Source: Myxococcales bacterium UBA1660
Lineage (GTDB): Bacteria > Myxococcota_A > Polyangia > Polyangiales > Houyiibacteriaceae
Reading direction: 5' to 3'
Assembly: GCA_002320815.1 (NCBI GenBank)
Contig: DCLA01000077.1
Span: 1-39,520 of the forward strand
Length of the DNA stretch: 39,520 nt
Both the position numbers and the translations under genes were made by a program. This document shows, one piece after another, positions 36,631 to 39,520 of this stretch. The notes below the pieces were generated by a model. That model did not search any database. It was not told the DNA's origin and was given only the letters and a program-made list of their open reading frames with translations. Numbering within the stretch: the first letter of the stretch is position 1; the number at the start of each line of letters is the position of its first letter.

Positions 36631-38325
36631 ATGACCCACCGCTTCGTCCTCTCGCTCGTCTTCGTCTTCGTCTTCGCCTGCGGCGAGGCCTCCACCGCGC
36701 CGGACGACGCCGGTCTGGTCCGCACCACCGACGGCGCCCCGGTGGGCGACGCCGCGACCCTCGTACCGGACGGGGCCCCGACGCCCGAGACCGATGGGGG
36801 AAGCTCGACGGACCCTGACGCCTTCGAGCCGCCGCCCGCCGACGCCGGCCCCCCGGAGCCCGGGGTGACCGTGCGCCCGCTCCGGAGCCTGCTGATCACC
36901 GACCCGGGGGCGCTCCAGGCGGTCCAGTCGATGGAACAGGGCAAGCTGGGCATCCAGCTCAAGCGCCTGGGCCGCACCACCATCGAGGAGTGGGCCACCG
37001 GGGGCTCGCGCTACGCGGCCTCGGAGCTCGGCGCCTGGGTGGCCCATCCCTTCCGCGCCGCGCGCGACGAGTTCACCGCCCACAACGACTCGCCCTTCCA
37101 AGAGCGGCTGGGGATCCGCGACGACGGCAACCCCTACCAGCACGTCCTGAACCGCTGGGGCGCCACCGAGCTGAACGGGCCCAACGCGATGGTCCAGGGC
37201 GGGCCCTTCCGGCTCCTGGCGGTGGTCAACCGGATGGACATCGCCGGCGACAAGGACGAGCGCGGCATCATCGACGCCGCCCGGCAGCCGCGCAACTTCG
37301 GCGAGGCCCGGTTGGTGTACGGCCTGGTGGACCCGGCCTACGAGCGGGACCGGGGCCGGCCCTACCCGATGACCTTCATCATCGAGTACCGCTTGCCCGC
37401 CCTCGACGCCGCGCTCCAGCCCAGCGCGTCCTACCCGGCCGGGATGCTCACCGGGACGGACCTGTCCGCGTGGCGCGTCCAGATGCAGCGCTGGGCCCAG
37501 CTCTGGGCGCAGCTCTCCCAGTGGGATCCGGAGAACCCGGCGGAGGCCACCGCGTTCCGGGACCACCTGAAGCGCATCGTCCGGCTCTTCGCGGTGCCGG
37601 AGAACTTCACCGCGCTCCGCGCGAACGTGGCCATCCGGCGCGCCGACGCGCAGCCCGAGTTCGAGCTCCGCGAGTGGTACATGGTCCGCAACGACCAGTG
37701 GACGCTGATCCCGCGCAAGCCGCGCGACGAGCCCTACCGTTGCCTCGCCGCGGGCGGCGACCTGGCGGCGCTCATCGGGCACTCCTGGGACGGGACCCAG
37801 GGCGACCTCCGGATGGACCGGGTGAACGACGATCGGGGCTGGATGGTGCCGCGGGCGGTGAACAACGCGCCGAACGTCTCGGGCTACACGTTCCGGGACC
37901 CGCCCCGGGGCTGCAACCTCGGCGGCGGCGTCCTGCCCTTCGAGATGGCGCCCAACGACGGCGGCCGCGCCTCGCGGCTGACCGCGCCCTTCGGTCGCTA
38001 CCGGGAGAACTTCGTGTGGGACGTGCGCAACCGCGCCGAGGCGCCCATCCCCGAGGCCCAGCGCCACCAGTTCGCCATGCGCACCTGCACCGGCTGCCAC
38101 AGCCGCGAGGCGGGGCTCTTCGGCTTCCACATCGCGCCCCGGCTCGCCGGGGAGCGATCGCGGCTCTCGAGCTTCCTCACCGGCGGCGCCTCCTTCACGA
38201 ACGCGGGGGTCACCTATCGCTACGCCGAGCTGGCCGGGCGGACGACCCATCTCGAGCGGGCAGCGATCGGCGACCCCACGCTGGAGCCCTACGAGGCGCT
38301 CTACCGGCACGACGCCGCGCCCTGA
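36631..38325 (+). CDS. lipoprotein with a C-terminal haem-binding CxxCH motif
   Basis: The product has 564 residues. The signal ends V-F-A-C near residue 17 and is followed by an acidic Asp/Pro/Ala linker to about 75. The body (80-480) is not a family I recognise; it has strands such as FRLLAVVNRMDIAG and MTFIIEYRLPALD and is rich in Arg and Trp. Near the end lies C-T-G-C-H at 486-490 with SREAGLFGFHIAPR, a covalent haem c attachment motif, so the protein may be a periplasmic or surface c-type cytochrome. A distal Met or His ligand cannot be fixed. It diverges from the kinase gene and converges with the next gene, four bases away. No leaderless hexamer or clear Shine-Dalgarno precedes ATG 36631. 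Confidence 0.8.
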   Translation: MTHRFVLSLVFVFVFACGEASTAPDDAGLVRTTDGAPVGDAATLVPDGAPTPETDGGSSTDPDAFEPPPADAGPPEPGVTVRPLRSLLITDPGALQAVQSMEQGKLGIQLKRLGRTTIEEWATGGSRYAASELGAWVAHPFRAARDEFTAHNDSPFQERLGIRDDGNPYQHVLNRWGATELNGPNAMVQGGPFRLLAVVNRMDIAGDKDERGIIDAARQPRNFGEARLVYGLVDPAYERDRGRPYPMTFIIEYRLPALDAALQPSASYPAGMLTGTDLSAWRVQMQRWAQLWAQLSQWDPENPAEATAFRDHLKRIVRLFAVPENFTALRANVAIRRADAQPEFELREWYMVRNDQWTLIPRKPRDEPYRCLAAGGDLAALIGHSWDGTQGDLRMDRVNDDRGWMVPRAVNNAPNVSGYTFRDPPRGCNLGGGVLPFEMAPNDGGRASRLTAPFGRYRENFVWDVRNRAEAPIPEAQRHQFAMRTCTGCHSREAGLFGFHIAPRLAGERSRLSSFLTGGASFTNAGVTYRYAELAGRTTHLERAAIGDPTLEPYEALYRHDAAP

Positions 38326-38329
38326 GCGC

Positions 38330-38875
38330 TCAATCGCAGTAGCGGGTGTCGAGCAGGATCAGCTCGTCGAGGGTGCAGGAGCCGCCGATTGTCTCCAGCG
38401 AGAGGGTGTCCATGACCCCGTCGACGCCCGGCCACGGGAAGGACTCTTCGGTCCCGAGGTAGAGCTCGTCGCCGTCGGTGGTGAAGTCCACGGTCACCAT
38501 CGCCGCTTCCGACGCGGTGCCGCCGTCGGCGGAGATCGCGGGCTCGGCGCCGACGAGCACCACGCGGAGGGTCGTGGCGGGATCGCAGCGGAGCGTCGCG
38601 TGGAGGAACTGCGGCGCGACCACGGCGCTGCCCGCGACGTCTCGGGTGGCCAGGGTGCCCGGCGCGAGCCGGAGACCATGCCGGTCTTCGTGGAACGTGG
38701 TCACCCGGTCGATGGCGCCGCGCTGAACGGTCCATTCGTCCGGTGAGTCGTCCTGCTCGAAGTCGTCGAGGACGAGCGACTCCTGGTAGCAGGGGCAACC
38801 CTGGAGGATGGGGACCAGGCCCATCAGCGCAGCGAGGGACGAGAGGAAGCGGAGGCGAGGAAGCATGGCGCGCAT
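38330..38875 (-). CDS. lipoprotein of unknown function
   Basis: The product has 181 residues. The signal ends L-Q-G-C near residue 21, with a second cysteine two residues later (CPCYQES). The mature part begins LVLDDFEQDDSPDEW, a pattern often found at the start of jelly-roll carbohydrate-binding modules, and continues with beta-type strands (LRVVLVGAEP, AAMVTVDFTTDGDELYLG) to SCTLDELILLDTRYCD. A sugar- or surface-binding role is only a guess. ATG 38875 is two bases after the stop of the upstream gene (stop 38880-38878), so both belong to one operon and the ATG needs no promoter of its own. The convergent haem-motif lipoprotein gene ends four bases away. Confidence 0.75.
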   Translation of the reverse strand: MRAMLPRLRFLSSLAALMGLVPILQGCPCYQESLVLDDFEQDDSPDEWTVQRGAIDRVTTFHEDRHGLRLAPGTLATRDVAGSAVVAPQFLHATLRCDPATTLRVVLVGAEPAISADGGTASEAAMVTVDFTTDGDELYLGTEESFPWPGVDGVMDTLSLETIGGSCTLDELILLDTRYCD

Positions 38876-38877
38876 GA

Positions 38878-39520
38878 TCAGAATCCCAGGGTGAGGCCGA
38901 CTTCGACGAAGGGGCCGACGAAACCGAAGCGGAGGTCGAGGGGCCCGAAGGCCCCGGTGCGTACGGCGGCGATGCCGCCGCGGAGGCCGACGCCCGCGCG
39001 GGGGTTCCGGCCGAAGAGGAGAGCGAGGTCCAAGCCGGCGGTGGCGCGCCACATCGCGGCGAGGTCCTTCCCGTCGTCGTAGCGCCAGCTCGCGATGCCG
39101 CCGCCGCCGGTGAGGCGTACGCCGTAGTCGAGGTTCAGCCGGGCGAAGCGGTGATGACTCCCGAGGACGGCCACCGCCTCGACGGTGCCCATGCGTAGGG
39201 CGGTCTCCGAGGCCCTCCGGTCGGCGACGGCGTCGGCCGAGTGGCTCCCGGTGAAGAGGGCGCTGACCAGACCGCCGAGCCGCAGCCAGGAGGTCACCTC
39301 CCGGTCGATCTGGACGCCGAGGGTGACCACCGAGTCCTGGGTGTCGCCGAAGCCGAGGCGCTCGAGCTGGGTGGTGGTTCGGGGGTCGGTGTCGACGGCG
39401 GGGAGGGTCGCCCCGAGGGAGAAGCGAAGCCGCAGGAGACCGAGGGGAAGGGGGGCGGGTTCCTCGCGGCCTTCGTCGGCGACCACCGCGGGGGGGCCGG
39501 GGACGTACCCGGGGGCGGGG
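38878..39520 (-). CDS. barrel-like outer-membrane protein, N-terminus outside window
   Basis: The frame is open to the right edge, so the 5' end is missing; at least 213 residues are visible. The visible part starts with a Pro/Gly-rich stretch (PAPGYVPGPPAVV), then repeated amphipathic beta strands ending in aromatic or Leu residues: LRLRFSLGATLPAV, SVVTLGVQIDREV, WLRLGGLVSALFTG, RLNLDYGVRLTGG, ATAGLDLALLFGRN, RAGVGLRGGIAAV, DLRFGFVGPFVEVGLTLGF. The final Phe after a strand is the typical end of an outer-membrane beta-barrel. An outer-membrane location is inferred; size and function cannot be told. A GTG at 39486 could in principle be a start, but the open frame upstream and the lack of a signal peptide after it argue against that. 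The lipoprotein gene follows two bases later. Confidence 0.7.
   Translation of the reverse strand, partial: PAPGYVPGPPAVVADEGREEPAPLPLGLLRLRFSLGATLPAVDTDPRTTTQLERLGFGDTQDSVVTLGVQIDREVTSWLRLGGLVSALFTGSHSADAVADRRASETALRMGTVEAVAVLGSHHRFARLNLDYGVRLTGGGGIASWRYDDGKDLAAMWRATAGLDLALLFGRNPRAGVGLRGGIAAVRTGAFGPLDLRFGFVGPFVEVGLTLGF

Overview
The window is very GC-rich, gene-dense DNA (about 70% GC by eye, not computed) and looks like a chromosomal stretch of a Polyangia-type myxobacterium, perhaps Sandaracinaceae-like. The reasons are many lipoproteins with Asp/Ala/Gly-rich linkers, Cys-rich modules, MopE-type C-D-G-x-D-x-D-C-D-G metal-binding motifs, a MYXO-CTERM-like tail, a DUF4328 protein and a Pkn-type Ser/Thr kinase. 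I saw no rRNA, tRNA, CRISPR array, transposase or phage gene. The genus is inference.

Layout. 1-2.9 kb: end of an EGF-like secreted protein, a three-hairpin terminator, then an FG-GAP/CARDB lipoprotein. 2.9-7.5 kb: housekeeping-type genes (patatin lipase, carbonyl-reductase-like SDR, polytopic membrane protein, ACT-less phosphoglycerate dehydrogenase). 7.7-14.7 kb: a lipoprotein, a Coq4-like protein divergent from a TetR regulator, a DUF4328 membrane protein, two distant paralogues of an unrecognised small family, an RsuA/RluB-type pseudouridine synthase, YaeQ and a CurA-like reductase. 14.8-18.1 kb: a di-iron-type metallo-beta-lactamase-fold protein, and an acyltransferase/epimerase pair. 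18.2-29.5 kb: a surface-protein district with a MopE-motif lipoprotein, a fatty acid desaturase, a thrombospondin-type-3/VWA lipoprotein, a Cys-rich lipoprotein, and a coupled two-gene unit (1157-residue VWA/MopE protein, then a MopE/FGE-fold lipoprotein). 29.6-39.5 kb: a DUF218 protein, a cytochrome c gene bracketed by 45-bp inverted repeats, further lipoproteins including one of 45 residues, a Ser/Thr kinase, a haem-motif lipoprotein, and the end of a barrel-like protein.

Most of the coding capacity from 18 kb onward faces the cell surface. At least eleven proteins carry lipobox-type signals, and acidic repeats that probably bind Ca2+ or other metals recur. The other genes look like lipid, redox and RNA housekeeping functions without one shared pathway.

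The clearest pattern beyond the genes is in start-site architecture. At least eleven starts have a TANNNT hexamer only 5-8 nt before the start codon and no convincing Shine-Dalgarno, which suggests leaderless transcripts; a minority have a good Shine-Dalgarno instead. Several start choices here rest on that pattern. The second notable structure is the near-perfect inverted repeat around the cytochrome c gene.
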